Origin: Plakobranchus ocellatus
Taxonomy: Eukaryota > Mollusca > Gastropoda > Plakobranchidae
DNA: 51,328 bases
Assembly (NCBI GenBank): GCA_019648995.1
Contig: BLXT01002595.1
Coordinates: 576,212 to 627,539 of the forward strand
Direction: 5' to 3'
Shown here: positions 22,181 through 35,400 of the stretch, in pieces
Position numbering within the stretch: the stretch's first letter is position 1
Layout: each line of letters starts with the position of its first letter
Notes under the pieces: model-generated
Databases searched by the model: none
What the model was told of the DNA's origin: nothing
Seen by the model: only the letters and a program-made list of their open reading frames with translations
Position numbers and translations under genes: made by a program

Positions 22181-22483
22181 TCATAGAATGTTGACACCGA
22201 GATAAACACCGGCGACCATGGCTTTCCATTTAATGATGTCCTCAAATAAACTCGTAAGTCTCATGCTGTTCAAACTTATTTTCTGTTTCCCAAAAACCCA
22301 AACGTTGAGGAAGTGTCTCTCTCTAGCCACTCCACTTTTAAAATCAGGATAAATGTTCAAGGCCTTTATGACACTATTCTTTTTTGTCCATAAAATTCTC
22401 AATATTCGTCTGAGAAACCACTGTTCTACCACCTCCAAATTTTCTTCTTTCTTTTGAGAGTGCCCAAGATTAAGATCTGCCAC
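22181..22483 (-). pseudogene. Non-LTR retrotransposon (LINE) 3' ORF fragment
   Basis: A 100-codon open frame contains LEVVEQWFLRRILRILWTKK. This matches the conserved segment after the reverse transcriptase of RTE/jockey-like LINEs (pattern LEA-EMWF-RRM-RI-W). The rest of the element is missing, so it is a 5'-truncated and decayed copy. The open frame probably survives by chance. Confidence 0.7.
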
Positions 22484-24054
22484 ATATATTGACTACACGT
22501 AGGTTAACCGCTAAATTATGTTGAAATAGATACGTTTCAATTTCCAAGAATTGGGTTCAACTGCCTCGTATAAAACCTACTGATAATTTTGCTGCCCCTT
22601 TTTTAGATTCCGCCCGCTTAGTTGCGTGTTGCAAGGAGTATTTCGCCGAAGTTATTTTTTTTAGCTTAATGCCACAATGACAAAATGTGTATATACAGTA
22701 TAACAATCATGTGGTTTGTTTAGACAGAATTTGAGGACATTTTCATAATATTTTCCGTTCACTTATTGTTTATTGTCAAGTGACTTGCTGACACTTGGCC
22801 GAAAGGGAAAAAGAGGACAGAGCACAAGAAAATAAACTTTAAAAAGAAGGGAATCATGCTGCGAGATAGGCTTGTTGTGTGAAAGAGACAGAGATAGAAA
22901 AAGAAAAACGTAGTCGGCAAGGAACTGCACATGAAGGGTAATAGAGATAAGCGAATGGAGTTTCGTCATATATATATAAGAAGAAATAACCATAACAGAC
23001 ACACACGCAATTACAAAGGGTGGCTGGACCAAGCAGCATGATTGACCAGAGTGCAAACCGCGTTAAACTGGATTGTTTTATGTGGTCTCGACTGTATCTA
23101 TATTAGTACATGTTCATAATTGTGTATTGCCATTCGTATCACTGGTATTCGTGGTATAGACAAACACGCCTTTTTATAGTTTTTTTTAGCCAGCAATGAT
23201 TTACCCATAAATTTAAATTCTTCTTGAATTAAGAAAAAATGGAACATAAATATACTTCAGAATAGAATAGCGTGCATAATCTAAACAAAGTATTTGGTAA
23301 CAAGAAGGAAACTATTTGAAATGATTATCATACAACACTTTAATATACATTTCCTTCTTCCAGTACCAGATCTGTGATAGACATCGAGACCATGGCTCCC
23401 CTTTTAATTTTTTTCTTTAGCTAAACCAAAAAAAAACCAAAAAAAAACAACCTGCACGTTCGCCTTCAACCTGCCAACGAGAGATTTTAACTTTTAAGAA
23501 ATGTTTGTAATTATATGCCAATTTCTAACCCTCCATTCCGCAAATTTTCTTGATAAAGTTACTTATCCAAATGAGAAAAGAAATGAAAGGCAATTAGGCC
23601 ATTCAGAAAAAAAATGCAAATGATTTAAAGGATTAAAAAACTCGCTTTTATCATTGAGAATTTGGATTCAAACATCTTTCCTCTTCTCTCGTAAAACCTT
23701 CATTAACAACTGCAAGCTTTGTCTTTATCTCAAAACAAATAAAGATCTTCCATTTGTTTCTGTTTACAAAAGCCGCAACATCACTTTCAATATAACATAA
23801 CTTCACTTCAATAACAACACATGTATTACTGCTAGTTATCAAGTGGTCACAATTAATAAAAAAAAAATAAAAAATGATTCTAAAAAAAAAGGTTCTTACA
23901 AGCCTTTTCAGTTTGAAAACAAAAATAGATTACTTATAAAATAGGTGCTTACTTTCAGTAGATCTTGTGTTCCCGTTATGATTATGTAAGTCCTTACCTA
24001 CACCATTTGCTCTTTAGTCTAAAAAAGAAAATAAACAAGAAAAACAATGGACAT

Positions 24055-24079
24055 GCACACACACACACACACACACACA
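24055..24079. repeat. (CA)n microsatellite
   Basis: About 12 CA units. Confidence 0.9.
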
Positions 24080-25272
24080 TATGCTCAAGAAACAACAAAA
24101 ACGCTTCAAGTCACAACAATTATATAATTTTTAATTTGAAACAGACTCAACAAATGTTTATATTATGTACATAATACAATCATGCAAAAAAAAAAAAAAA
24201 AAAAAACAGCGAACAAACGAACAAAAATCTCCTGTTATTGCTTTTCACATTTTTTATCAAATAGATGAACACATCAAGGTCAAACTGTACACCTTGCATC
24301 TTATAATACTTTTGACACAGATAAAAGCTTCTTGCTAATTTAGGTGACAGAAGATGGTGTGTGAAATCTATAAGCACCACATTACTAAGAAACACTTTGA
24401 TTATATAAATACGTACATTTTCAAATGAGAGAGAAGTGTTTTAAATTTTCTATTTCAGTGTCAACTTTGTGACATTTTCTTTGAGAAAAACATTTCTAGA
24501 TTATGTATAGCTGGATTAATTGTCTATAGCCAAGTATATACAGAATTGATTAAAGGAAATGAGAAGTATAAGCGGGGAACAATACATACATGTACAAGGT
24601 ACTATAACATATAGCTTGGATCACAGGATGCTTCTGTCGATTTAGCACTAGAATCGTGATATTTACATTAAATACAAAATTTTGGTTTGAAGTAGTTAAT
24701 TATTAAAGGAAAGACAGCAATAGTATCCACAAAAATAAAAATGGCTTCATAACCTTTGAACTCTTTCTTACTTACCCGTACATCAGATAGTAAAGCCTCA
24801 GATATAGCTATGATGCTTTGTAAAGAGAGCTCATGACATTTTTCCCCTAAGCTATGATCTTAAAAATTAGTGTGTTCATACATCGCTTTATTAAGCACCG
24901 CACAGTACTAGGATGCTTATACACAGCATAAATTCATCAATTCTGAAACATGTCTAGGTCATCAACATAATGGCTTGGTGCCATACTATAAAAGATGAAC
25001 ATTCCAATTACAGTAAGGATTAATACCGAGCAGCAGATAGCAGTTTCGTTTTACAGCAAGACTCTAATATTTTCCCACAAAGGCTGTTGTGAAAGCTTTT
25101 TCAAATCATCATCATGACTTAGCCAGACAGGTTTCAACGTTTTTTTAAATAAGATCGTAGATAGTGCATGTACTATGATACCTGTTACCATCAAAGGTTT
25201 GATTAACAACTTCAATTATCTAGCTTGACTTCTTAAGAAAAACTTGATCATAATTTACACAAAAAAAAAAAA

Positions 25273-25273
<1 letters not shown>

Positions 25274-25304
<31 letters not shown>

Positions 25305-25310
25305 TAACCT
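25274..25310. repeat. (AAT)n microsatellite
   Basis: About 12 AAT units following an A14 run. Confidence 0.9.
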
Positions 25311-25561
25311 TTGATACCCGAACATCCTGATGAAAAAATGTTCAAATGAAAATCCAGTTACATTTGCACGCTTGCATGAATTATTTTACAATTTGCATGC
25401 ATGTTTTTCACACGATAGAACCAATATTTTATACATAAATGAACAATTATGTTTAACAGTATGTAAAACAGCAGCTCCAAAGTCTTGGCAGCAAAATATT
25501 TTTTACAAAACCCATCTATATTTCTTTTAAAAATTGATTTCTTTCCATTCAAATCAAACAT

Positions 25562-25680
25562 TTGGGAGGAGCAGTAGCGCAAAGGGTAGGACATTTACCA
25601 ACCAAGCAAGACGTTGCGGAGTTTGGACCATTGAATTTTCTCTGCTTCTCTGTTCTTACCAGCATCCATTGGGTAACTAC
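25562..25680 (+). mobile_element. Possible tRNA-derived SINE, second type or diverged copy
   Basis: GGAGCAGTAGCGCAAAGGGT and then CGGAGTTTGGACC have A-box/B-box-like spacing, but the GAGATCTGCAGGGA core of the main family is missing. Confidence 0.35.
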
Positions 25681-26254
25681 AAGCTACCTCACAATGCTGG
25701 ATGCTAAGAAAAATTGAGGCATTGTACACTCTTTCCTGATGTGGAATTCACTCTCCATTTTCAAAACCATTCTTTGTAAGACATTTAATGTTTTATGGTT
25801 ATAGAATTTTATACCCATAGTCACAATGTGTAAAGAAAATGCAAATAACAAATACCAAATAAATTGCAATAGAAAAACATGCAAATTTTCTTCCCAAAAA
25901 TTTTGAATGAATGAAAATAATCTTGATTATATCACAAAACAATGCTTTTAAATTTTATACAGAAAAGGAGGTAGAATGAAGTCAGCTATGGCATCCATCA
26001 CACAATATAGTTTGCGGTGCACCATTCAGAATTTGATATTCAAGGGACTGTGGCATTGATGCTGAATTGTGAGAAATAAGGATACTATGTATATTTTTGT
26101 TTTGGTACATCCCTGGTTGGTGATGTCAAGGGCCCACAATAGTCATAGAATCCCACAATATTTTAATTAATAAGATGGGTCTTATTTCTGAATAACTAAA
26201 TTAAAAAGATATAACTTTGAATTTTCGTGTATAGGCAAATCACATCAAGGTAAA

Positions 26255-26350
26255 CTCTCAGGTCCTTTGTCTGACAAGGATGCGGACTGCAACAAAAGGA
26301 TCCCTGCAGATCTCTGGATATTTTTCTATCCACTATTCCACCAAACCCCC
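26255..26350 (-). mobile_element. tRNA-derived SINE, well preserved core
   Basis: The minus strand contains GGTGGAATAGTGGATAG, then GAGATCTGCAGGGATCC (26315-26299), then TTTTGTTGCAGTCCGCATCC and a body with GGACCTGAGAG. Confidence 0.75.
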
Positions 26351-29093
26351 AAAAGATGGGATCATGCTTTTGCTTTATTTGTGAATGAGGCTTTCCAAAT
26401 CGTTTAGCCTACCATTGTAAATTGATGTAAGCCTGCATATTATATCCAAGAGGACATATGTGCAGGGGTCAAAAAATAGCACAAAGAAATAATTTAACAT
26501 TTTTATTTCTTCACGAGAAGATGAGGGCTACACTAGTGTCTTGACCTCCCTTCAACCTATATCCACCCCCCCCCCCACACACACACACATATACACATAT
26601 ACAAACCATCATTCCTGCCTTTCCTGTACTTCAATTTAACAAATTAAAAAAATCTGTGCTGAAAAAAGGGTAGACTAGACACTTTTGGTGGAACTTAATG
26701 CTCTCCAATGCAAACGAATGATGAGAAATAAGTCTAGCAGTACTGCTTTGTTGACTTAAGAAAATTTGTTTGCAATAATTAAGAAGAATGACTTTGGCAC
26801 AAGTAAAAGTCAGCAAATTAAGTTGTGTTTATGTATTATTTAAGGGAATAGATGTCTTAACTTAAGGAAATATTCCCTTTAATAACTACAGACCAAGTAT
26901 GATGTAGATATTTCTCTGGAGCGTAAAGATCAACAAAAGAATGTACCTCAAGTGTACCTTTGCAGTCTTTAAAAAAAAAAACAACTTCCTTATAAGATTG
27001 AGCTTCTGCTGTGAGCAGTAAGCATGGTACATAATGAAAAGCACAACCATAAGGCCAATGTAAGTTGTAAGAAAAAACAAAGGCCCTGAAATAATTTTAC
27101 ATAATAGTTTGGAAATTACAAGAAGCAGCACCATCAGGAAAATGCCATGATTCATGCTTGATAAATGTTATCAAGAACACTCTTCTGCCAAAAAAGCAGA
27201 AAAAATACTTGAAATGACGAATGAAGCCACCTTTTATTTGACTTTATTACCCATACACGTTTTTGTATTTTTATTTTAATTGACAAAACTTACAAGGTCA
27301 TTTCACCCTGCCATTTCATGCAATATAGCAAAAAGAAAATCGCTTTTTCACAAACAATGTAAACAGCAGATAAAAAAGTATTTTGCATAAAAGGAATGCT
27401 TTTAAGAGCCTTTTCAGTATGTATACACTGAATGCTGCAATCATTTGAGACAAATAAAAAAATTTCAATACAATTATGACACTCATTACAAAGTTGTCAC
27501 AAAGACTATATTTTAACTACACAGCAGTAATATCAGTTGCTGCATACACAGACATAATTACTGTGTTTCTAAATTCTCAAATGAAAGACTCCATAACTTT
27601 TCTCACATCTGTATTAACAAAGTTTGTTGTAGGATATCGATAATAAACTTACCCAAAAAAATAAAAAACAAAACAAAACAAAAAAACACCCAGCCTTTTT
27701 GATGCTTTGAAAAGTAATGAATTGAGATCTCTATCCGTCTTGATATATATCAAGACATTAAAAAAAAGTCCAAAAATCCATTTTGCACATTTTCAGGCTT
27801 ACAACGTGGTACAGTTTGTATAATTGTTGCTGTTATTTGATAAAATAATGGTAGGCCTTGGAATACATTGACAATGACCTGTTTTATGAAGCAAGATAAA
27901 GACTGGTCAAATGGGCTCTATATACTGTAATGAGATTCTTCAAAATTTTGAATTCAAACCACAACTACTTTTATCTTTTATTCATATGCTTTTTGAGAAA
28001 CCAACTTATGCAAGCCTTGTAATGTCGTTTGAATAAAAATAAACAACTTATTTTCTCATCTTTTTCATTTGATCTCTTTCCATCTTGTGTCCATCCCATT
28101 GCTTCAGCAATTCTATTTCGATATGCATTTCTTAGAGTGCAATATTTGTGTACTTTTCTTACTTTTATTGGATAAAAATATAAAGACAAAAGACCGGTAA
28201 GTAAGTTCTTTGTAAGTGACATAATGATAAGTCTTGGCAATTACTTTGTCCCCATTTCATAGAATGTATCTGAACATTTCTCTTTTTATGTATTCTCATA
28301 TCACATCATAAATATGAGGCTTCATGTAATTATGTTCAGGATGATAAAATCAATTCATCAGCTGTTCATTATTACAACTCCTATGTCAGCCATTCTCATA
28401 CGGTTAAATTACTGATTTAGAGTTTTGGTAATTTCAAAGTCTTCATTTTATTGTTTGACATGAAATGAGCAGCAATATCTTTGGTCTGAATATAACATTT
28501 TACTCTGCAATTAACTCTTATTATCATCACAATGCATTAGTCTGGTTTTAGGTTTTTTGCTTTAAAATATTTAAGAAGTAAAATGCCTTCGGCTCTAAAA
28601 GTAGAGCACCTATAGGCATTTTCAAACATCAAAGACTACATTTCATAGAAATGGAAGGATTGATGTAGAACTCTTTAAATAATGCAGATTGAAAGAAAAT
28701 CATATTTACATTGTAAATAACTTGATGAGTCAAAATATAGCAATAAAAATTTTGCATGCACGTTCTAGTTACATAATTTGTATGCTCATAATTAATATTT
28801 GTTCTTAATCTTTAGAGAAATATTCTGGGTTTTCCAGTCAAGGCGAAACCATAGTGATTTGCATCATGTCTTCATAGCTATTCCTCCCCCTCTTTAACCT
28901 AACTTGGCCTAACCAGCGACAAAAAAAGATTACTGTACCAGTGAATGAATTCAATAACCCTTAACATAAAATAAATCATTTCAACTAAGAAGACTTAACA
29001 TTCTCAAGTAATTGAATATGAGAGCTCTAAAAATTTGCTTGCTCTCAGAGCAAAGCGCGGGAAATATATCATAGCACCAAAGGCCTTCTACAT

Positions 29094-29406
29094 TTTATTA
29101 CAAAGAAAACAACTGATTTAAAAAAAAAAACAAAACATAACAAAACAAAAAAAACAACAACTTTGCACCAGCCTTCTAGGAGAGAAAAACCAACTGTCTT
29201 TGACATACAGATTTGAAAGACTACATTAAGTCAGTATTTTTGAAATAATCTTATTTTTGTAAATAAAATATATGAAGTAGCCTAATGCTTTTCTGTATTC
29301 GAGTCAAGTATGTCCTCCGAATATTGGAAAATGAAAGTGTCAAAGTCTGTCTTACCCATGTTAGTGTTGATAGTGAACTTTCAAGAAATTCGACAGATAC
29401 AATACT
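29094..29406 (-). other. Gene 2, probable 3' UTR and poly(A) signal
   Basis: The first AATAAA on the minus strand after the stop is at 29099-29094, about 310 bases downstream. Other signals further left are possible, so the 3' end is tentative. Confidence 0.4.
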
Positions 29407-32400
29407 TTATACATCTTCCTGACATGGAGCCCTGTATATCTGGTATAATTGTTGCTGTTGCAGTTGAACTCGGCGATTCTCGCAGTACAAGCATAACTTC
29501 ATCAGCAGATATCCCAGCAGGCCAAGCACACAGGCAGCCATCATGAAGGTCACTTTAAAACTCATGTCAGCAAATGTTGAGAAGGAAAGAAGAATGGTCA
29601 CTCCAAGACCCTGGGCAACACGCATGCCTCCATATGTTGCCTCATAGCGGTGTTTAAACACAGAGCTTATTAAACCTGCAACAGACAGAAAATTCTTACA
29701 ACTTGTATAAATAGCTTCAACAGCAATTTCATCCTGAAAGGCTAAATTGAAAATTTTAATATAATCTTGGTGATATCAGGCTTCTTGTCCCTGTCAGGCT
29801 AGGCTTTGGTGGCGTGCTATCTCCAGTGATGTATTTTGTATCAGAGTCACCTTCCCATAATCACTATCACCAGTTTTAATAATTATCATCATTTTCATCC
29901 ATGTTAAAACCTTGTCATAATCACATTTTTTGTAATACTATCGATTACCCAGAACAGAAGATTAATTTCAAACTTTTTTCAATAATATCAAAGCAATCAA
30001 GCCCTAAGTTTATGCATACTAAAACACACAATACTTAATATAAAGAGGGATGCTCACTTTATCAAAAGATGCCCCAATTACTACATTAAATTAAAAAAAA
30101 ACAAGAACAAAACAAAACAATAGCAAATGAACTGACCATTTGCCTGGGATATCCAGATTCCATCACTGAGCCCCCAACAAAACATCATGATGTGGATGAA
30201 GTAGCCATTGCTTGAACTTGGATGCCACTGCACCAAGATGATCAGTGAAATTAGATTCATGGCTGCAGCTAGAGGTGGGGGGAAAGAAAAGAAAAAACAA
30301 AACAGAACCAAATAAGATTGGGTGTCAGTGAAAAATTGGGCAGTTTTCTGTGGACTTTTTCGGTTCATTTTTTTTTTTTAATAGAAGCCCAAAATTTGAA
30401 CACAAGTACAGAAGCAATGCTGATTTTTTGAAGCAGTTTTCTCTGGCTACTGCGCCACTATCCTTTTTCTTTTTTTAACATTTCAGTACTATGTAAATTT
30501 TGAAAAAAGAGCCACTTAAGGCAGACAGGACATTTACAAAAAGGTTGCCATGCCTCAGTTACAGCTCACAAGACGTGGGGACACAATAAGTCATTTATTG
30601 ATTTGAATAAAAACTGTTGCTTCCCTTTCATTAACTTTTCAAGGCCTCCCTTTCAAAATAATTTTTTTCACAATTTGGATGTTCATGGTATCCCACGTGC
30701 TGTAAACCTTCATTTAAATTTGAACAAATGTAAATTTCTACAAAACTGAACTGAGGTTACTTTACTTTTCTTTTTGTATTGGGGCTCTGTATTGGCCTTT
30801 ACAATTAAATCTTCAAGGATTCTTGGCAGGAACAAAACAGTTTATAAGAACAGCTGCAGCAATTGTTTATATTTTTTTTCTACAATAAATTATCCATATG
30901 TTTCATTATGAAGAAAGTATGTTTTTCCTGAAATAAGCCCAGCTCAATTATCAAGGTGAAAATTATTTGATGAAAAAAACATGAGTCGCAGAGATTTCCT
31001 ACACTATGCCACAGTTTCAAGAAGACTTATCTGCAAATTTTTATAAAATTTTATGTTTTGAAAACAAAAAAGGCTTAGAAATCCTCCAGGAAAAGATGGA
31101 AGTTGAAATACAAAAGAAAATTGAAAAATTTCTTAAATGCCAGTAGAATTGCCTTCGAACAACTCCATAGGCAATGAGTATTGACTATTTTATTTCAGAC
31201 TTTACTGGTCCAGCATTAGAAATCCATTTATTTCCTTAGAAGGATGTGGTAAAATTTAGCCTCATCAATGGTAAACAGATTCATACAGTGACATGGTCTC
31301 TGCTAAAAAACAGTGGTCTTGCATCATTCTTTTTTGTGTATGAATGTCTACATGGTTACTAGGATGAAATCATTTTCACATGGATCACACACCTTAGAAA
31401 TTTAGAGCATGTGATTCACATTCTAACGTACAGAAATGTGGATGAGCACATTTGAAAATATCCATACAGTTTGCTGCAACCCCAAGTTATTCATGTTTCA
31501 GTATTGATAATATGTGCTTCGTCCTGTTATAAAGAAAACAGGAGAAAAATACATTAACATTGTCACTAGGATAGAATAATTTCTACAACAAACTGTATGG
31601 ATAGAACTGATGATAAACTTGAGAGACAAATGTCAAAATCGCTTTTCAATAATGAATATTTCAGCCCCATGTAACATTTTTGACTTGAAACATTTTCATA
31701 ACTTTTTTTTCTTTTCATCAGCTTACAAATTTAAAAAGAACCAAAAGAACAGGAAAAGATAAGATATTGCAAACCTCATTTTCGAGTGTATAATAAAAAA
31801 AAATGTCCTTCCTTTTGTTATACTATTTTTTTATAAAGAGCCTAAATACGAAAAATATATAGTTTTCAAGCTTATAGATTGTAATAATTGATGAGAGTAA
31901 AAAGCGATTCTGACAACTATTTATGACTGTTTCAATTACAAAATGGAACTTAAAATTGCTTGAACATTAAAAAAAAGAAATCTCACACATTAAACTGTTA
32001 TTGTACCAAGTACATTATACATAATAATATCAAAGAATTTTGCAGGCAGATTCAATTAAAAAATATATATTACTCAGATTCAGGTTCAGAGCAAATTGTC
32101 CATTCACAGTTCCTTTCTCAAAACTGTTCAAGCAATTTCAAAATATTTACTACATTTAAAAAAAAAAAACAAGAAAAAAAAATGCAAGTGAGAGACACTT
32201 TATGCTACTTTTATATGACCAGCCTTTGCATTTTTGAAAAATATATCATTTTGCAATTTAGACAAGAAACATTATTTTGATTTTGGGAAGTAATTTTTTT
32301 TCCTATCACTTAAAAGGAAAAAACAAATATAAATCTAAAACTTATGCACGAGCAAACTTTGTTCCAATGTAGTAAATTTTGAGTTACATCATCATTAATT

Positions 32401-35400
32401 TATTTACATACTTTTTTTCTGTTACATTTCTGTTTGACGCGGCAATATGGGCCACTTTTCTTGATTATTAAGCTGAGCACCGTAAAAAAAATAAAACTAG
32501 ATTTAGTGAATAAAAACTAGAAATCGCATAAAGTGTCTCATAAAAAATTGTGATGCACTATGAAGCTGTTGAGCTTTGATGAGAATGGTGTAGGTAAAAT
32601 GCTATAGGATGAAGGTGCAACAATTGCATAAATTAGTGCCTCGCTTTCAGTCTTCAATCTACATTCAGTCTTTGCAATTCATTGCAATTGTAGTTTCAGA
32701 TGGAACTAAGACATCAACAGAACGTCAACAAATTCCATTGCTGAATGATATATTTAAGCTTTTTAAAAATTATATATATCAGCATGTTTTCCGTATTCTG
32801 AACGCTCATTATGCCATGATCACCTACTTTTTAGCTAAACATTTTGGCAACTGGTAAATCTATGGCACTTATAGTTTGCTATGGTTTCTCGATTTCTTAT
32901 TCTATGGCCGAAAGTTTGTAGGCATGAGGCAGAAATGATGCTCAAGTTGTTAAATTGATTGATGCTACTGTATAGAATGATGCAAAATAGCTGCTTTTGC
33001 GATGGCCTATCAAATTTAAAAGTCCGAAACATTGGTTCAGCATGGAGATTTTTGCAATAAAAATGTTGTACAGAAGAGCTGGGCTTTGCAGCTGTAGCTT
33101 TCTTTCCATATAATGCAGGGAAGGAAAATGTCACAAGAAAAGTAAAGATGTATTCCCCTCTTAATTTAGAGTCAGAACTTGAGGGCTCTAGATTCCTGGT
33201 GTTAACACCATAGTGTATCTTCCCCTCGTAACTTCTATGGATGTTTAAACACAATCCATCATAGCATCCACATGAAACACTGCTATGCTATCTTATGGTT
33301 TTGATCTACTGCTCCAAAACTTTAACCATCTTTAGCATTCTGTATAAGTGTTCTATGGAGCAGACGATAATCACCTGTGGCCATGCAGACAACTGTACAA
33401 AGCTATTCCACTGTGACTATCGTCTCCCCATTTTGGTGATCAACAGAAGGCAAAGTGCAACAGTGTGTTTTGGAAGTACGGTCACTTCAGCTACAAGTCT
33501 AGAGGAGCTTTTTTTTTGCATTGACTGATCAACATTTTTTTTTGTTACCACCATAGCACAGAAGTGCATTGAATGAAATTTCAGAAACAAATTACAATTG
33601 AATCTGCACTGTTGCTTTTACCAGTCACTGAGATCTGAAGTTCAGAAAACTGCCCAGCATGAGTTTTTGATCATGTACCTGCAAGTGGGAATGGGGTTAG
33701 CAAGACAGTGATGAGTGAAGGGGTTCTCTGCAAACACACATTCCCTTACCTTAGAGCCCTGCCATACCTTGGAAAGAGACCAAGAGTAGGTGGGCCATTA
33801 GCAGAGAACCCCCGAGTACTATACATACCACTACATCATAGCATAGTTGACCTTCTCTTGAAAAACTAATCTCTCTGCCAGCCCATGCACATCAGTCAAG
33901 ACGTTTCACCAGGGTCAACAAACGTATGTCTCCAGGCTTGCCTGCTTTTTTTGTGGGGGGAAGAAGGATGTTTAAGGCAAACAAACACCCTAGCTTTTCA
34001 AAATGACACCTCATTTCTGACTGGAAATGGTGTAGCTTTGCAGTGTAGGCGGTCAGCCAGGAGGTAACACCGCTGAAATGTAGAATGGACAGAACAGGCT
34101 TCAGAGGAGCAAATTTTCTATGAGGGGCATTCTGCTTTCTGTGCTGCAGTTAGATTACGCCCCATGGGAGAAGACTAGTGAGGAGAGAGAGTGGAAGTTA
34201 TAGATTGGTTCTGATTGTGTTAGAAAGATCAGTAGTTAGTATCAGAGAGGAAATGTACATTTCAAATATACACAGGAGTTGTTGCAATATATTTTCTTGT
34301 AGTCATGTATATTTTTATATATTTCTATATCATTTATCATTGTGTACGCATGAATAATCATGTTTCTATACAGCTATATGCAATGCCACTGTTAGATACA
34401 AAAAGAGAATTAAGAGAAACACCAGAGTTTGCATTCAAATTGAAAGGTAAAATAAAACCACACTTAAATCAGAGAACTATATTTGTACATACCTATGTAA
34501 TTTTCCGCTTAAAGCAGAAGAAAACACCGGCTCCAAAAATATAAGCAAAAGTTACCAAAGCTGTCCCAGATAATAACATGCAGAACTTGTCCTCGTGGTT
34601 TTACAACTTTAGGTCACCTTTAGTTACAAAAGCGTTTCCGCACAAATTTTAATACTTTAAAAAAATTTTGCTACTTTAAAAACTTTTTCCAACTGTTATT
34701 AAATTCAGAAGGATTCATTGCCCTAGAAGATGACTTCACCCGTACGCCTCATCATAGCATCTTGAAATTACGAGCATTGGTTACCGCCAAATATCATTAC
34801 CACGATTTTTTATCATTTAGTTACAAATAATTCATCTGGCACACTGCTCAAATATTAGTTTTTTCAAATATATTTTATTCATAAACAAAAATATATGCTC
34901 TTTGTTACAATTCAAGTTATTATTTTCAAATATTCATTAAAAAAAAAAAGAATAAAAAATAAGCAGAGAAAGTGGTAGATATGAAAACGAGTGCAGTTGA
35001 TTAACCTGAACTGCTTAACTTTGAGCAGATTCTTTGATGAATGATGTAGTAAAGAAATGAATTTGATCATAAGTCTAGAAAAATAAAATATTTTCAAAGC
35101 TAAAACATGACACAGTAAAAAGTTAAATTGCATCTTCAAAATCATTTTAAAGAATGATTATCATCTTTTATTAAAAATTACTGAATAAATTATACAAAAT
35201 TAAAAAAAAATACACAGTAGGCTTTAATTAAAATCTGCATCTCATCAATAAAAAAACAATAAAAGATATCTTTACTGCCTTTCAAAATTGACAATTCTGA
35301 TAACTAAAATATTCTGAGCTGTGTTTTTACTTATTTAAAAAATAATTTTAAAATCTTACTAATTTCTTACCAAGAGTTATTAGAGGCAGGCGGCCACATT

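Larger units (their letters stand above)
19771..29093. other. Intergenic region: 5' side of gene 1 to 3' side of gene 2
   Basis: No coding gene was recognised. It should contain the noncoding first exon(s) and promoter of gene 1, which I could not place with confidence. It holds SINE copies at about 20015-20095 and 26255-26350, a possible third at about 25562-25680, a LINE fragment at 22181-22483, (CA)n at 24055-24079, (AAT)n at 25274-25310 and many A/T runs. Confidence 0.6.

Noticed and set aside
32835..33254. 139-codon minus open frame
   Set aside because: It lies inside an intron of gene 2, has mixed composition, no recognisable motif and no matching splice phases.
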